Positions 16,348 through 25,064 of a DNA stretch of 64,000 bases are shown in pieces. The DNA is taken from contig CAMKSE010000002.1 in NCBI GenBank assembly GCA_946415365.1, positions 62,001 through 126,000 of the forward strand, read 5' to 3'. This DNA is from an uncultured Prevotellaceae bacterium (lineage in GTDB: Bacteria > Bacteroidota > Bacteroidia > Bacteroidales > Bacteroidaceae). The notes under the pieces were generated by a model. The model was not told the DNA's origin. It worked only from the letters and a program-made list of their open reading frames with translations, and did not search any database. Each line of letters opens with the position of its first letter. Positions within the stretch are counted from its first letter, which is position 1. Made by a program: the position numbers and the translations under genes.

Positions 16348-17286
16348 ATGAACCCACTGACTATCATTGATGCGCACAGCCACCTATGGCTGAAGCAAGA
16401 CACCTCCTGGAACGGCCAACCCATTCGTTCGTTACGTAACGGACGCTCCATCTTCCTCGGCGAGGAGGTGCAGATGATACCACCGTTTATCATCGACGGA
16501 CGGAACACGGCTGAGGTGTTCCTCTCCAACATGGACTATGCCCAGGTGTCGGCAGCCGTCGTCGTACAGGAGTTCATCGACGGCCTGCAGAACGACTATC
16601 TCGCAGAGGTGTCACGCCAGTATCCTGACCGTTTCTTCGTCTTCGGCATGGCCGATTACTTGAATCCAGACTTCTGTGAACAGGCAGAGGAACTGCTGCG
16701 ACAGGGTTTCAAGGGTCTGGCCATCCCTGGCCACCGACTGATGGGACAGCCACTCACCTCTGAGGCCATGATGCAGATGTTCCGACTGATGGAGCGTGAA
16801 GGCGCCCTGCTGAGCATCACCCTCGAAGACGGTGACCGTCAGACAGAGGAACTCAGCGAGGTCATCGCAGAATGTCCGCGACTGAAGATTGCCATCGGAC
16901 ATCTTGGCATGGCCAATCCCCCACAGACGCCCTGTTGGGAGAACGAGAGCTGGCGCCGTCAGATCCGTCTGGCAAGGCATGAAAACGTCATGATAGAGAC
17001 GGGAGGCATCACATGGCTCTACAACTCGGAGTTCTACCCCTTCCCCTCGGCTGTCCGTGCCATCCGCGAGGCTGCAGACCTCGTGGGTTTCGACAAGCTG
17101 ATGTGGGGCAGCGACTACCCCCGTACCATCACGGCCATCACCTACCGCATGTCGTACGATTTCCTGCTGAAGACCCAGGAACTCACCGACGACGAGAAGC
17201 GACTGCTCTTAGGCGACAATGCCCGTCGTTTCTACGGTTTCAAAGATCTTATCGAACTACCTTACATTAAAAATATGTCAGAATGA
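16348..17286 (+). CDS. COG3618 amidohydrolase, likely L-galactono-/L-fucono-1,5-lactonase
   Basis: A 312-residue amidohydrolase_2 (PF04909) protein. The N-terminal metal motif is 'IIDAHSHLW' (HxH); 'KIAIGHLGMANPP' gives the internal His and 'LMWGSDYPR' the C-terminal Asp. In COG3618 several members hydrolyse sugar lactones such as L-fucono-1,5-lactone. Placed with an aldose dehydrogenase and a sugar-acid dehydrogenase, it would open the lactone made by the AKR at 11922. It overlaps the next gene by 4 nt (ATGA), indicating coupling. Cytosolic, with no signal peptide. Lactone specificity is inferred. Confidence 0.85.
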   Translation: MNPLTIIDAHSHLWLKQDTSWNGQPIRSLRNGRSIFLGEEVQMIPPFIIDGRNTAEVFLSNMDYAQVSAAVVVQEFIDGLQNDYLAEVSRQYPDRFFVFGMADYLNPDFCEQAEELLRQGFKGLAIPGHRLMGQPLTSEAMMQMFRLMEREGALLSITLEDGDRQTEELSEVIAECPRLKIAIGHLGMANPPQTPCWENESWRRQIRLARHENVMIETGGITWLYNSEFYPFPSAVRAIREAADLVGFDKLMWGSDYPRTITAITYRMSYDFLLKTQELTDDEKRLLLGDNARRFYGFKDLIELPYIKNMSE

Positions 17287-18302
17287 AAGCAATACAGATT
17301 GAAAAAGAGCGCCAAATGGCGGTCGTAGATATCCCCACCCAGGAGATGAAACCCAACGAGGTTCTCCTGCGTCTGGAATATGTAGGCTTCTGCGGAAGCG
17401 ACCTCAGTACCTACCTGGGCAAGAACCCCATGGTAAAGATGCCAGTGATACCAGGCCATGAGGTGGGAGCCGTCATCGAGAAAGTGGGTGCTGACGTGCC
17501 TGAGATATTAAAGCCTGGGATGGTGGTGACCTGTAATCCCTATACCAACTGCGGCAAGTGTGCCTCCTGCCGTAACAACCGTGTGAACGCCTGCCAGCAC
17601 AACGAGACACTCGGCGTACAGCGCAACGGTGCCATGCGGGAGTTTATCGCCCTGCCCTGGGAAAAGGTCATCCCTGCCGGAGAACTCGACCCACGCACCT
17701 GTGCCCTGATAGAGCCCATGAGTGTGGGCTTCCACGCCGTGAACCGTGCCCAGGTGACGGATATCGACACAGTAGTGGTCATCGGCTGTGGGATGGTTGG
17801 TATGGGTGCCATCGTGCGCTCGGCCCTGCGTGGCGCCACCGTCATTGCCGCTGATATCGACGATGAGAAGCTGGCACTGGCGAAAGAGATGGGCGCTACC
17901 TATGCCGTCAATACGATGACGGAGGATGTGCACGCCCGTCTTCAGGAGATCACATCCGGATTCGGACCTGATGTCATCATCGAGGCTGTGGGCAGTCCTG
18001 TGACCTATAACATGGCTGTCAACGAGGTGGCCTTCACTGGACGCGTCATCTGCATCGGCTATGCCAAGACCGAGGTATCGTTCCAGACGAAGTTCTTCGT
18101 ACAGAAGGAACTCGATATCCGTGGCTCGCGCAACGCCCAGCCCAGCGACTTCCGTGCTGTCATCCATTACCTTGAACGTGGCACATGCCCCGTTGACCGT
18201 CTTATCAGCCGTGAGGTGACACCTGAAGAGGCACCTGAGGCCATGCAGCAGTGGGCAGAGAATCCTGGAAAGGTGTTCCGCATCCTCGTCAGGTTTTCAT
18301 AA
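17283..18302 (+). CDS. Zinc-dependent MDR alcohol dehydrogenase, likely sugar-acid (L-galactonate-type) dehydrogenase
   Basis: A 339-residue medium-chain dehydrogenase. Catalytic zinc ligands lie in 'VGFCGSDL' (Cys near 38) and 'PGHEVGAV' (His-Glu near 60). The structural zinc site is 'NCGKCASCRNNRVNACQ' with four Cys. 'VVVIGCGMVGMGAI' is the Rossmann NAD(P) site. It resembles sorbitol/threonine/L-galactonate dehydrogenases. Between a lactonase and a FucP-type permease, the most coherent role is oxidation of L-galactonate at C5 to D-tagaturonate; an L-fuconate-type acid is the alternative. Translationally coupled to the lactonase. Confidence 0.85.
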   Translation: MKAIQIEKERQMAVVDIPTQEMKPNEVLLRLEYVGFCGSDLSTYLGKNPMVKMPVIPGHEVGAVIEKVGADVPEILKPGMVVTCNPYTNCGKCASCRNNRVNACQHNETLGVQRNGAMREFIALPWEKVIPAGELDPRTCALIEPMSVGFHAVNRAQVTDIDTVVVIGCGMVGMGAIVRSALRGATVIAADIDDEKLALAKEMGATYAVNTMTEDVHARLQEITSGFGPDVIIEAVGSPVTYNMAVNEVAFTGRVICIGYAKTEVSFQTKFFVQKELDIRGSRNAQPSDFRAVIHYLERGTCPVDRLISREVTPEEAPEAMQQWAENPGKVFRILVRFS

Positions 18303-18329
18303 TGTTCAACCATCAACAATCCATGTTCA

Positions 18330-19610
18330 ATGAAAAAGAATAACTACCTGATTCCCTTCATCCTTGTGACGTTCTGCTTTGCCCTGTGGGGCTTTGCCAA
18401 TGACATCACGAACCCGATGGTGAAAGCCTTCTCGAAGATCTTCCGTATGAACGTCACTGAAGGTTCCCTGGTACAGGTGGCCTTCTACGGCGGATACTTC
18501 GCCATGGCCTTCCCTGCCGCCATCTTCATCCGTAAGTTCTCGTACAAGGCCGGTGTGCTCATGGGTCTCGGACTCTATGCCACAGGTGCACTGCTGTTCT
18601 TCCCTTCCAAGAGCATCGGCCTCTACGGCTGTTTCCTCATAGCCTACTTCATCATGACCTGCGGACTGTCGTTCCTCGAGACATCGTGTAACCCCTATAT
18701 CCTCTCGATGGGAGAGCCTAAGACCGCCACGCGCCGCCTGAACCTCGCACAGTGCTTCAACCCCTGCGGCTCGATCATCGGCATGTTCGTGGCCATGGAC
18801 TTCATCCAGGCACGACTGAACCCCATGAGCAGCGCCGATCGTGCCTTGTTGAGCGACGCGGAGTTCGAGGCGATGAAGAATGCCGACCTCGACGTACTCA
18901 TATCCCCCTACCTCGCTATCGGACTGGTCATTATCGTGATGTTTCTGGTCATACTCTTCACCAAGATGCCGAAGAATGGCGACCAGAGTCACGACCTGCA
19001 CCTGATGGCCACCCTCCGTCGCCTGTTCGCACTGAAGCGCTACCGTGAGGGTGTCGTGGCACAATTCTTCTACGTGGGCGCCCAGATCATGTGCTGGACG
19101 TTCATCATCCAGTACGGCACCCGCCTGTTCATGGCCGAGGGTATGGAGGAACAGGCTGCCGAGGTGCTGTCGCAGCGCTTCAACATCTTCGCCATGCTGC
19201 TGTTCATCTGTTCCCGTTTCATCGCCACCTGGCTGATGCGCTGGGTGAAGCCAGCCCGACTGTTGGCGGCCTTTGCGGTACTGGCCATGATCCTCACCCT
19301 GGGCGTGATACTCTTCCAGAACCGTATGGGACTCTACTGTCTTGTAGGCGTCAGCGGATGTATGTCACTGATGTTCCCCACTATCTACGGCATAGCCCTC
19401 GATGACCTGGGTGACGATGCCAAGTTCGGTGCTGCTGGTCTTATCATGGCCATCCTCGGAGGATCGGTCTTACCACCCCTCCAGGCAAAGATCATCGACC
19501 TCGGCACGGTATTCGATGGCTTCCCTGCCACGAATTTCTCGTTCGTATTACCATTTGTGTGCTTCCTCGTAGTCTATATCTACGGGAAGCGCACAACTGT
19601 TGTCTCCTAA
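18330..19610 (+). CDS. fucP: FucP-family MFS sugar:proton symporter
   Basis: A 426-residue inner-membrane protein with about twelve hydrophobic segments. The FucP signature 'FCFALWGFANDITNPMVKAF' is near the N-terminus, with 'GLSFLETSCNPYI' and 'RRLNLAQCFNPCGSIIGMF' in the N-half. FucP takes up L-fucose and, as known for E. coli, also L-galactose. The gene begins 27 nt after the zinc dehydrogenase and is the last of the operon. Its stop codon directly abuts the stop of the convergent GH97-esterase gene. The symbol reflects family; the actual sugar is inferred. Confidence 0.87.
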   Translation: MKKNNYLIPFILVTFCFALWGFANDITNPMVKAFSKIFRMNVTEGSLVQVAFYGGYFAMAFPAAIFIRKFSYKAGVLMGLGLYATGALLFFPSKSIGLYGCFLIAYFIMTCGLSFLETSCNPYILSMGEPKTATRRLNLAQCFNPCGSIIGMFVAMDFIQARLNPMSSADRALLSDAEFEAMKNADLDVLISPYLAIGLVIIVMFLVILFTKMPKNGDQSHDLHLMATLRRLFALKRYREGVVAQFFYVGAQIMCWTFIIQYGTRLFMAEGMEEQAAEVLSQRFNIFAMLLFICSRFIATWLMRWVKPARLLAAFAVLAMILTLGVILFQNRMGLYCLVGVSGCMSLMFPTIYGIALDDLGDDAKFGAAGLIMAILGGSVLPPLQAKIIDLGTVFDGFPATNFSFVLPFVCFLVVYIYGKRTTVVS

Positions 19611-22600
19611 CTACTTCCTACTAGCCTCTGCCTCCTCGCGCTTGGCCTTGTAGAAGCTGTCTACGAAATCCACCTGTTCGCGATTGGGTCTCATGATGAG
19701 TGAGGCACCGTCGGCGAACTGCATCGTCGTGGGCTTCGCATCGTCGAACGTCGGCCAGAAGGGCAGACCCTTACCATTGGGATTGCCTGTCTTGGCGAAG
19801 TTCACCCAGTACTGTTGGATAATCTCTGCGACTGCTGACTCTGCAGGGAACTTATCGGGCTGTGTCAGGAAGTGACCATTGAGGTAGAGGATATCATCGG
19901 CATGGGCCACGCCACGACGACGGGGATCCTGTGAGAAGCTCATCTTCGAGGGTTGGGCAAGGAAAGCTGCATAGGCAGGACTCTTACCCGTCTTCGACTG
20001 CAGACTCACCCAGGCGTAGGAAGGCCATGCGAAGCCCATATCACGGAAAGCGTCGCCAAAGCCATGCCAGGCCTCATCGTTTGTATTGCCTGGATAGACC
20101 TTCAGGGCCTTCTCCGTCCAGTCGCCGAAGATGGCGCCTGCACTCTTCTGATAATCCTCGGCTGTGATGTTACCTGGTGAGAAGAGGGCTCCCTCGTCGG
20201 AGTTGGTCATGACAATGACGGGCACATCATTATACTCTCCGCGCTCATAGAGACGGTACTGGTCGTCACAGATGACATAGCCATCGACACAAGGCCAGAA
20301 GCCGGCGAATCCCACGTTACCGTCGCAGAGCGACATGGCATCCATCTGACGAAGCTGCTTCAGCGTCTTTTTCTTCAGATGCTGCTGGAAGGCAAGTCCT
20401 TGTTGCTCGGCACCCTTCTGAGAGGCGTCCATACCCAGCGAACGGGGTTTGTCGGTCCAGGGTGCAAACGAGCCGCCACTCTGACTGATACAGCGGTGGA
20501 ACAGTCCCTTGGCCAGCGGTGAGGCACAGAGGATGCTGCAGCTGATGGCACCAGCACTCTCACCGAAGATGGTGACATTCGACGGGTCACCGCCGAAGTT
20601 GGCGATGTTACGCTGTACCCACTGCAGGGCGTAGATCTGATCCAGGATGCCGTAGTTACCAGAATGGCCCTCAGGATCCTCCTTCGCCAGTTCTGGATGC
20701 GCCATGAAACCAAGGGCACCTGTGCGGTACTCCACGCTCACGATGACCACGCCGCGCATGGCGAGATACTTCCACAGGTCACCGCCGTACCACTCCGTCT
20801 GGAAGCCTCCTCCGTGAATCCACACCATCACGGGCAGCTTGTCACTGGCAGAGGTAGCAGGGGTGGCGACGCCAAGATACAGACAGTCTTCGCTCATCAT
20901 GTCTGCCGTCCGTCCAGGGCGTGTGGGCTGCGGAGGCATCGGACCGAACTGGTCACAGGTCCTCACACCCTCCCAAGCCTTGGCAGGCTGGGGAGCCTTC
21001 CATCGCAGGTTGCCCACTGGCGGTGCGGCATAGGGAATAGCCTTGTACACAGCGAGGGGACCATCCAGGACACCAGCCACATCACCTGTCTCCACATGCG
21101 TGCGCACCAGAGGCTGCTGGACGCTGGCCACCATCACGACGGCGTCACTGTCGGTATAGACCTCAGGCTGTGTATCATTGGTCAGGCTCGAGAGGTTGAT
21201 CTTCTCCTTCAGCGGCGTACCGTCTGAGGTCACGCCAGCCACATACCACTTGCTGCCACTACGACGGGCGAGGATCACATACTTGCCAGGATAGCCGTCG
21301 ATAAACCTTGTCTCGTCCCAGAGCGTGGGCACGGCCTTCATGAAGTTCACGGCCCAGCTGGGGGCATCCTCCAGGTTGTTGGGAGCCATGGCGAAGTGCT
21401 GCACACTGCTCTGGAACAGTACGGCCGTGGCCATGGCGAACACGTCGCTGGTACGACGGGTCGTACCGTGCTGGTTGTCCTTGCCGTAGTGCTTGTTCAG
21501 CGTTGAACCGCCGAAGTCCATCGAACCCACGGTATTCCTGATGAAGGGATGTATACAGGCGTTACGTGCCTCGGCATCGCAGGCGCCCTGTCCGAAATGC
21601 AGGTTCTCACTGGCAAGCACGGCCTCGGAGGCCACATAGTTGGGATACATCCGCTCCCAGCCACGGGGCAGCGTACAGCCGTGGAAAATCACCTGCAGAC
21701 CGAAGTCATTGGCATCGGTGAGAATATCCTCGTAGAGCTGCATCATGGCCTGTTTGTCACCGCCGAAGAAGTCCACCTTGATACCGAGGATGCCGTTCTT
21801 CTGCATCCAGGCCATCTCCTGACGACGCGGACCGCTCTTGTCCATCTTGTGCTTCGGACCCTGCGGAGCATCGTTCCAGGAGCCATTGGAGTTGTACCAC
21901 AGGAACAGTCCCACGCCACGTTCCTTGCCATAGCGCGCCAGCTCCTCCATCTTCTCATAGCCTATCTGCGTGTCCCAGAGGGCATCGACAAGCACTGAGC
22001 GCCAGCCCATGGCAGCCGAGAAGTCGATGTAGCGTTTCTGCTCGTCGAAGTTACAGCTGGGGTCCATGCCGATAATCCACGACCATGATCCCTTGCCGTA
22101 GGTATAGTCCTTCGATGCCTTGTACTTCGGCTGCACGAGGTCGTTGGCCACGGTGGTCTCCACGATGGGTGCGAGGGTGCTGCCGATGGTGATGGTACGC
22201 CAGGGTGTCAGGGCAGGCAGCGACACGATGGGCGATACGGAACCTGTGCCGTTCATCTCTTCCTCCTGCGGGAAGCCGATCTTGTATTGTCCGTCCTTCA
22301 CGTTCAACAGCCGGCAACCCACATAGCCGCCATCGGTACCCGTCTCACTGATGAGTGCCCAGCCATCAGGTGTCTTGAAGAGACATGGGAAGGTATATCC
22401 TCCACCCCAGCCGTTCTTACCCATCTGGTCATCGAGGGTATAGCTGGTCTCGTAACTCGGAGCCGTCCGTGCAAAGCCCGTCATCGGCTTCATCTGCGGA
22501 CAGAGGAACGTGGTGGTACCTTCAGGCAGCACGAAGCCGCTGGCCTCACTGACCACCACAGCCGACATCGTCTCTCCGCCACGGACCTTCTTGGGATAGA

Positions 22601-23042
22601 TCTTGTAGCGGTAGGCCACGTCACGGCCAGTCACACGGAAAATCACATCCAGTGCCTTGACGCCGCCTTTCTCAAACGTACAGACAGCCTCAGTAGCTTT
22701 GTAGCAGATATGACTCTGTTTCGTGGTCTTCAGCCAATAGTCATCGGTGACGGTCTTTGTCTCACAACCCGCCATCGTCAAACCCTGCGACAGGTCGTCG
22801 AAGTTGGTGACAAGTCCTAACGGCGAGGACTGGATAAACACTTGGCCGTCGAGCGACACCTGATACTTCGGACTGCCGCCCTCGTCACTGACAGCGACAC
22901 TGACATGACCGTCAGGGCTGGCAATATCCCCCTTTACAGGCTGTACGCCCTGTGCAAAGGCAGCGATAAGTGACAATTGATAAACAATCCATGTTGCGCC
23001 AAGATACCTACGCCATCGGTTTTGAATTTTGGTCTTCCTCAT
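19611..23042 (-). CDS. GH97 glycoside hydrolase fused to a type-B carboxylesterase
   Basis: A 1143-residue secreted fusion with a signal sequence of about 30 residues (hydrophobic 'LGATWIVYQLSLIAAFAQG'). Residues ~38-640 form a GH97 enzyme with N-terminal beta-sandwich, barrel and C-terminal beta domain ('GKYVILARRSGSKWYVAGVT'). 'LGIKVDFFGGDKQ' has the Asp nucleophile expected of retaining GH97 members such as alpha-galactosidases. From about 642 a type-B carboxylesterase follows: 'LPVMVWIHGGGFQTEW', Ser in 'IFGESAGAISCS' (~827), acidic residue in 'TNSDEGALF', His in 'GVAHADDILYL'. The protein could remove an alpha-linked sugar and an ester from the same substrate. The frame is unbroken, so the fusion looks real. 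Probably periplasmic. Confidence 0.88.
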   Translation of the reverse strand: MRKTKIQNRWRRYLGATWIVYQLSLIAAFAQGVQPVKGDIASPDGHVSVAVSDEGGSPKYQVSLDGQVFIQSSPLGLVTNFDDLSQGLTMAGCETKTVTDDYWLKTTKQSHICYKATEAVCTFEKGGVKALDVIFRVTGRDVAYRYKIYPKKVRGGETMSAVVVSEASGFVLPEGTTTFLCPQMKPMTGFARTAPSYETSYTLDDQMGKNGWGGGYTFPCLFKTPDGWALISETGTDGGYVGCRLLNVKDGQYKIGFPQEEEMNGTGSVSPIVSLPALTPWRTITIGSTLAPIVETTVANDLVQPKYKASKDYTYGKGSWSWIIGMDPSCNFDEQKRYIDFSAAMGWRSVLVDALWDTQIGYEKMEELARYGKERGVGLFLWYNSNGSWNDAPQGPKHKMDKSGPRRQEMAWMQKNGILGIKVDFFGGDKQAMMQLYEDILTDANDFGLQVIFHGCTLPRGWERMYPNYVASEAVLASENLHFGQGACDAEARNACIHPFIRNTVGSMDFGGSTLNKHYGKDNQHGTTRRTSDVFAMATAVLFQSSVQHFAMAPNNLEDAPSWAVNFMKAVPTLWDETRFIDGYPGKYVILARRSGSKWYVAGVTSDGTPLKEKINLSSLTNDTQPEVYTDSDAVVMVASVQQPLVRTHVETGDVAGVLDGPLAVYKAIPYAAPPVGNLRWKAPQPAKAWEGVRTCDQFGPMPPQPTRPGRTADMMSEDCLYLGVATPATSASDKLPVMVWIHGGGFQTEWYGGDLWKYLAMRGVVIVSVEYRTGALGFMAHPELAKEDPEGHSGNYGILDQIYALQWVQRNIANFGGDPSNVTIFGESAGAISCSILCASPLAKGLFHRCISQSGGSFAPWTDKPRSLGMDASQKGAEQQGLAFQQHLKKKTLKQLRQMDAMSLCDGNVGFAGFWPCVDGYVICDDQYRLYERGEYNDVPVIVMTNSDEGALFSPGNITAEDYQKSAGAIFGDWTEKALKVYPGNTNDEAWHGFGDAFRDMGFAWPSYAWVSLQSKTGKSPAYAAFLAQPSKMSFSQDPRRRGVAHADDILYLNGHFLTQPDKFPAESAVAEIIQQYWVNFAKTGNPNGKGLPFWPTFDDAKPTTMQFADGASLIMRPNREQVDFVDSFYKAKREEAEASRK

Positions 23043-23080
23043 GTCTAGAAAAGATTTAGTTACTATTATGTATTATGCTG

Positions 23081-23088
23081 CAAAGTTA
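23081..23088 (-). promoter_or_regulatory. -7 element for the GH97-esterase gene
   Basis: Reads TAACTTTG on the minus strand, 39 nt before the start codon at 23042. Confidence 0.5.
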
Positions 23089-23171
23089 CAAAAAAAAATT
23101 CAGACTAGCAAATATTTCCAGGAAGAATAATAAAAAAACTACGATATATTATATTGTCTTAAAAAGACATG

Positions 23172-23387
23172 ACGCAGTTACACAGTTACGCAGTTACGCA
23201 GTTGCATAAGGTGTATCCGAGCTATGACTTTTGAAGGAAAGACAATCTTTATATTATATATATATTATAATATATATATAATATAATATAAATATTCATT
23301 AAAAAATGATGCTCGAGACATGTCTCGATTCGCTCGTCGAAGAACTTCGCCGACGGCAAATGAAACTGCGTAACTGTGTAACTGCGT
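23172..23387. repeat. Inverted-repeat element enclosing two palindromes (MITE-like)
   Basis: A 23-nt arm at 23172-23194 is perfectly inverted at 23365-23387. Both arms consist of 8-nt tandem units of the type GTTACRCA, and the left arm continues with further units to about 23204. Between them lie a perfect 38-nt AT-only palindrome (23249-23286) and a perfect 16-nt palindrome TCGAGACATGTCTCGA (23313-23328). There is no transposase. It stands in the divergent gap between the GH97-esterase gene and the left edge of the accessory island. It could be a miniature inverted-repeat element, a fold-back regulatory site or a recombination hotspot. Confidence 0.7.
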
Positions 23388-23474
23388 AACACCGTCAGTC
23401 GAAATCTCACAAAATTAATTTGCACTTTATGAAAAAAATTGGGAGAAACTATTGTTTTGCATCTGAAAATTTCG

Positions 23475-23482
23475 TACCTTTG
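23475..23482 (+). promoter_or_regulatory. -7 element preceding a broken gene
   Basis: TACCTTTG, 2 nt before an ATG at 23485 and 157 nt before an ATG at 23640. It implies that a real gene once started here. Confidence 0.4.
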
Positions 23483-23484
23483 CA

Positions 23485-23702
23485 ATGTATTTGAAAAAGA
23501 CGGAATTTGCGCAGCAGGCACGAAAAAATATCGCTCTGGCCAAGCAGAAAATTCTCCCTGGGCAGGCCGCAAAAACGAAGTCCCATCGACGGCACAAGAC
23601 AATAAGCCTATGTATAACCAAAATACTTAACAAACAATCATGACACAAAAAGCAGTTGAGAAGAAGATCAAATCTGACAACTTATCAATGATACGTACAT
23701 GA
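23485..23702 (+). pseudogene. 5' remnant of a gene interrupted at the island edge
   Basis: After the -7 element come a 52-codon frame (23485-23643) and, overlapping it by 4 nt, a 20-codon frame (23640-23702) beginning MTQKAVEKKIKSDN and stopping soon after. The second frame looks like the start of a normal protein that has lost its body; the first may be its translated or untranslated leader. Coding content then stops and the AT-rich island begins, so the gene was probably cut by insertion. The original product is not recognised. Confidence 0.35.
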
Positions 23703-24002
23703 TGTCCCCACGGAGTAGAGAAGATGTCATTTTGCATTTGCTCAACAAGTTGTTGAGTAATTGCATTCTCACATGTTAATTATTTCAACGTGATGCCTCC
23801 AAGGTAAAAGAACGAGAGTAACTTCGAGACCTCGTCTCAAAGGTAATCATTCTTTTTGAATGAACCAAATCTATTCACTTCTTTTTGTTCTGAGCTTGCT
23901 CATCGCTCTTGAACTGATTGCGGCATCTTTTGTGGCACCTGCCAGAAAAGTGCGTATTAGGCAACGTCCTTCCACCGTAACGATATGTTGCACATAGGAA
24001 TC
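23703..24002. other. Non-coding left edge of the accessory island
   Basis: No convincing gene is seen. The stretch holds a 17-nt palindrome (CTCAACAA-G-TTGTTGAG, 23741-23757) and, at 23893-~23985, a segment that recurs in inverted, diverged form at ~31655-31748 on the other side of the island. Confidence 0.5.
23893..23985 (+). repeat. Left copy of a diverged inverted repeat bracketing the island
   Basis: Contains AGCTTGCTCATC (23893-23904) and CAGAAAAGTGCGTATTAGGC (23943-23962). Both blocks occur exactly on the opposite strand at 31737-31748 and 31683-31702 with almost the same spacing (38 against 34 nt). The intervening and following bases are only partly alike. Confidence 0.65.
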
Positions 24003-25019
24003 TTATTCACCTTCAAAAGGTAATTCACCCAAATACTTGTCAAAGTCGCTCTGGAACAAACGATCTTGAACGATGCGGTACTTTTCAAATTCTGTCTCGG
24101 CATGTTCTTTGGCCTCTTCAGCTGTTACTGAACCTGCCGTTTGCAGTACTTCATTACCACCAGCCGCCAAGATGGTATCAATCTGTTTGGCCCAGTCCTC
24201 CATTGTCATCGGGATGTGGCGCTTAGCCATTCGCTCTGCCAATTCCAGTACACCATTCACCAACTGCCCCATGTCTGCCAGTTCCATCTCTTTTAGATAG
24301 TTCTTGGCTATCGATACATCCGTCTTGACAATCTTTCCGTCTGGTGCATTCTCCCAGGTCGTCAACCCCATGTGCTCCTGTTCAGCATCAGCACGCTCCA
24401 CTATTAACTCTGCGGCTGTACGTCCATGTACGGCATAGTGCATCTTGTTTTGCATCATTTTAAAGAAGAGTCGTGTCGTTGGCGCATCACGATTATAATC
24501 AATAGCCGTCGCATAGATGTCCGTCAGTTTCTGATAGAACCGTCGCTCAGACAGACGAATCTCACGTATCTCTGCTAACAGGTGTTCAAAATAGTCCTCA
24601 TCTAAAAACGTACCATTCTCCATACGTTTCCTATCCAGCACATAACCACGAATAGCATATTCGCGAAGCACACTTGTGGCCCACTGGCGGAACTGAGTAG
24701 CCCGGATACTATTGACACGATACCCCACGCTGATGATGGCATCGAGGTTATAGAACTGCGTCATATAGTTCTTCCCATCAGAGGCAGTTGCCGAGATTTT
24801 CTCGGTAACTGAATCCTTAACCAGTTCACCGCTTGTAAATATGTTCTTCAGATGAAGTCCCACATTGTCCGTTGAGCAGTCAAACAGCATACCCATTGCT
24901 TTCTGGGTACACCACACCGTCTTGTCCTTATAGTACACCTCTATCCCTTGTCCCTTCCCTTCTATCTGAAAGATAAGGAACTCAGCCGTGCTATTTCTTA
25001 TTTCTTTACGTTTTGCCAT
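24003..25019 (-). CDS. RhuM family protein
   Basis: A 338-residue protein of the virulence RhuM family (PF13310). 'VYYKDKTVWCTQKAMGMLFD' and 'LHLKNIFTSGEL' form the N-terminal winged-helix-like region. 'FYNLDAIISVGYRVNSIRAT' and 'FRQWATSVLREYAIRGYVLD' follow, with a long helical C-terminal part. RhuM genes are common in accessory islands and often sit within type I restriction-modification loci; the biochemical role is not established. The ATG at 25019 was chosen because the alternative at 25058 adds 13 unconserved residues. It is 45 nt downstream of the DUF1016 fragment and probably in the same transcript. Confidence 0.85.
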   Translation of the reverse strand: MAKRKEIRNSTAEFLIFQIEGKGQGIEVYYKDKTVWCTQKAMGMLFDCSTDNVGLHLKNIFTSGELVKDSVTEKISATASDGKNYMTQFYNLDAIISVGYRVNSIRATQFRQWATSVLREYAIRGYVLDRKRMENGTFLDEDYFEHLLAEIREIRLSERRFYQKLTDIYATAIDYNRDAPTTRLFFKMMQNKMHYAVHGRTAAELIVERADAEQEHMGLTTWENAPDGKIVKTDVSIAKNYLKEMELADMGQLVNGVLELAERMAKRHIPMTMEDWAKQIDTILAAGGNEVLQTAGSVTAEEAKEHAETEFEKYRIVQDRLFQSDFDKYLGELPFEGE

Positions 25020-25064
25020 ATTTACATAACGTGTTATTCCTATTCTAATGTTTTTCAAACATAA

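Noticed and set aside
23249..23286. AT palindrome as an insertion-sequence end or replication origin
   Set aside because: No transposase, no dnaA or DnaA-box cluster nearby; only a fold-back structure can be supported.
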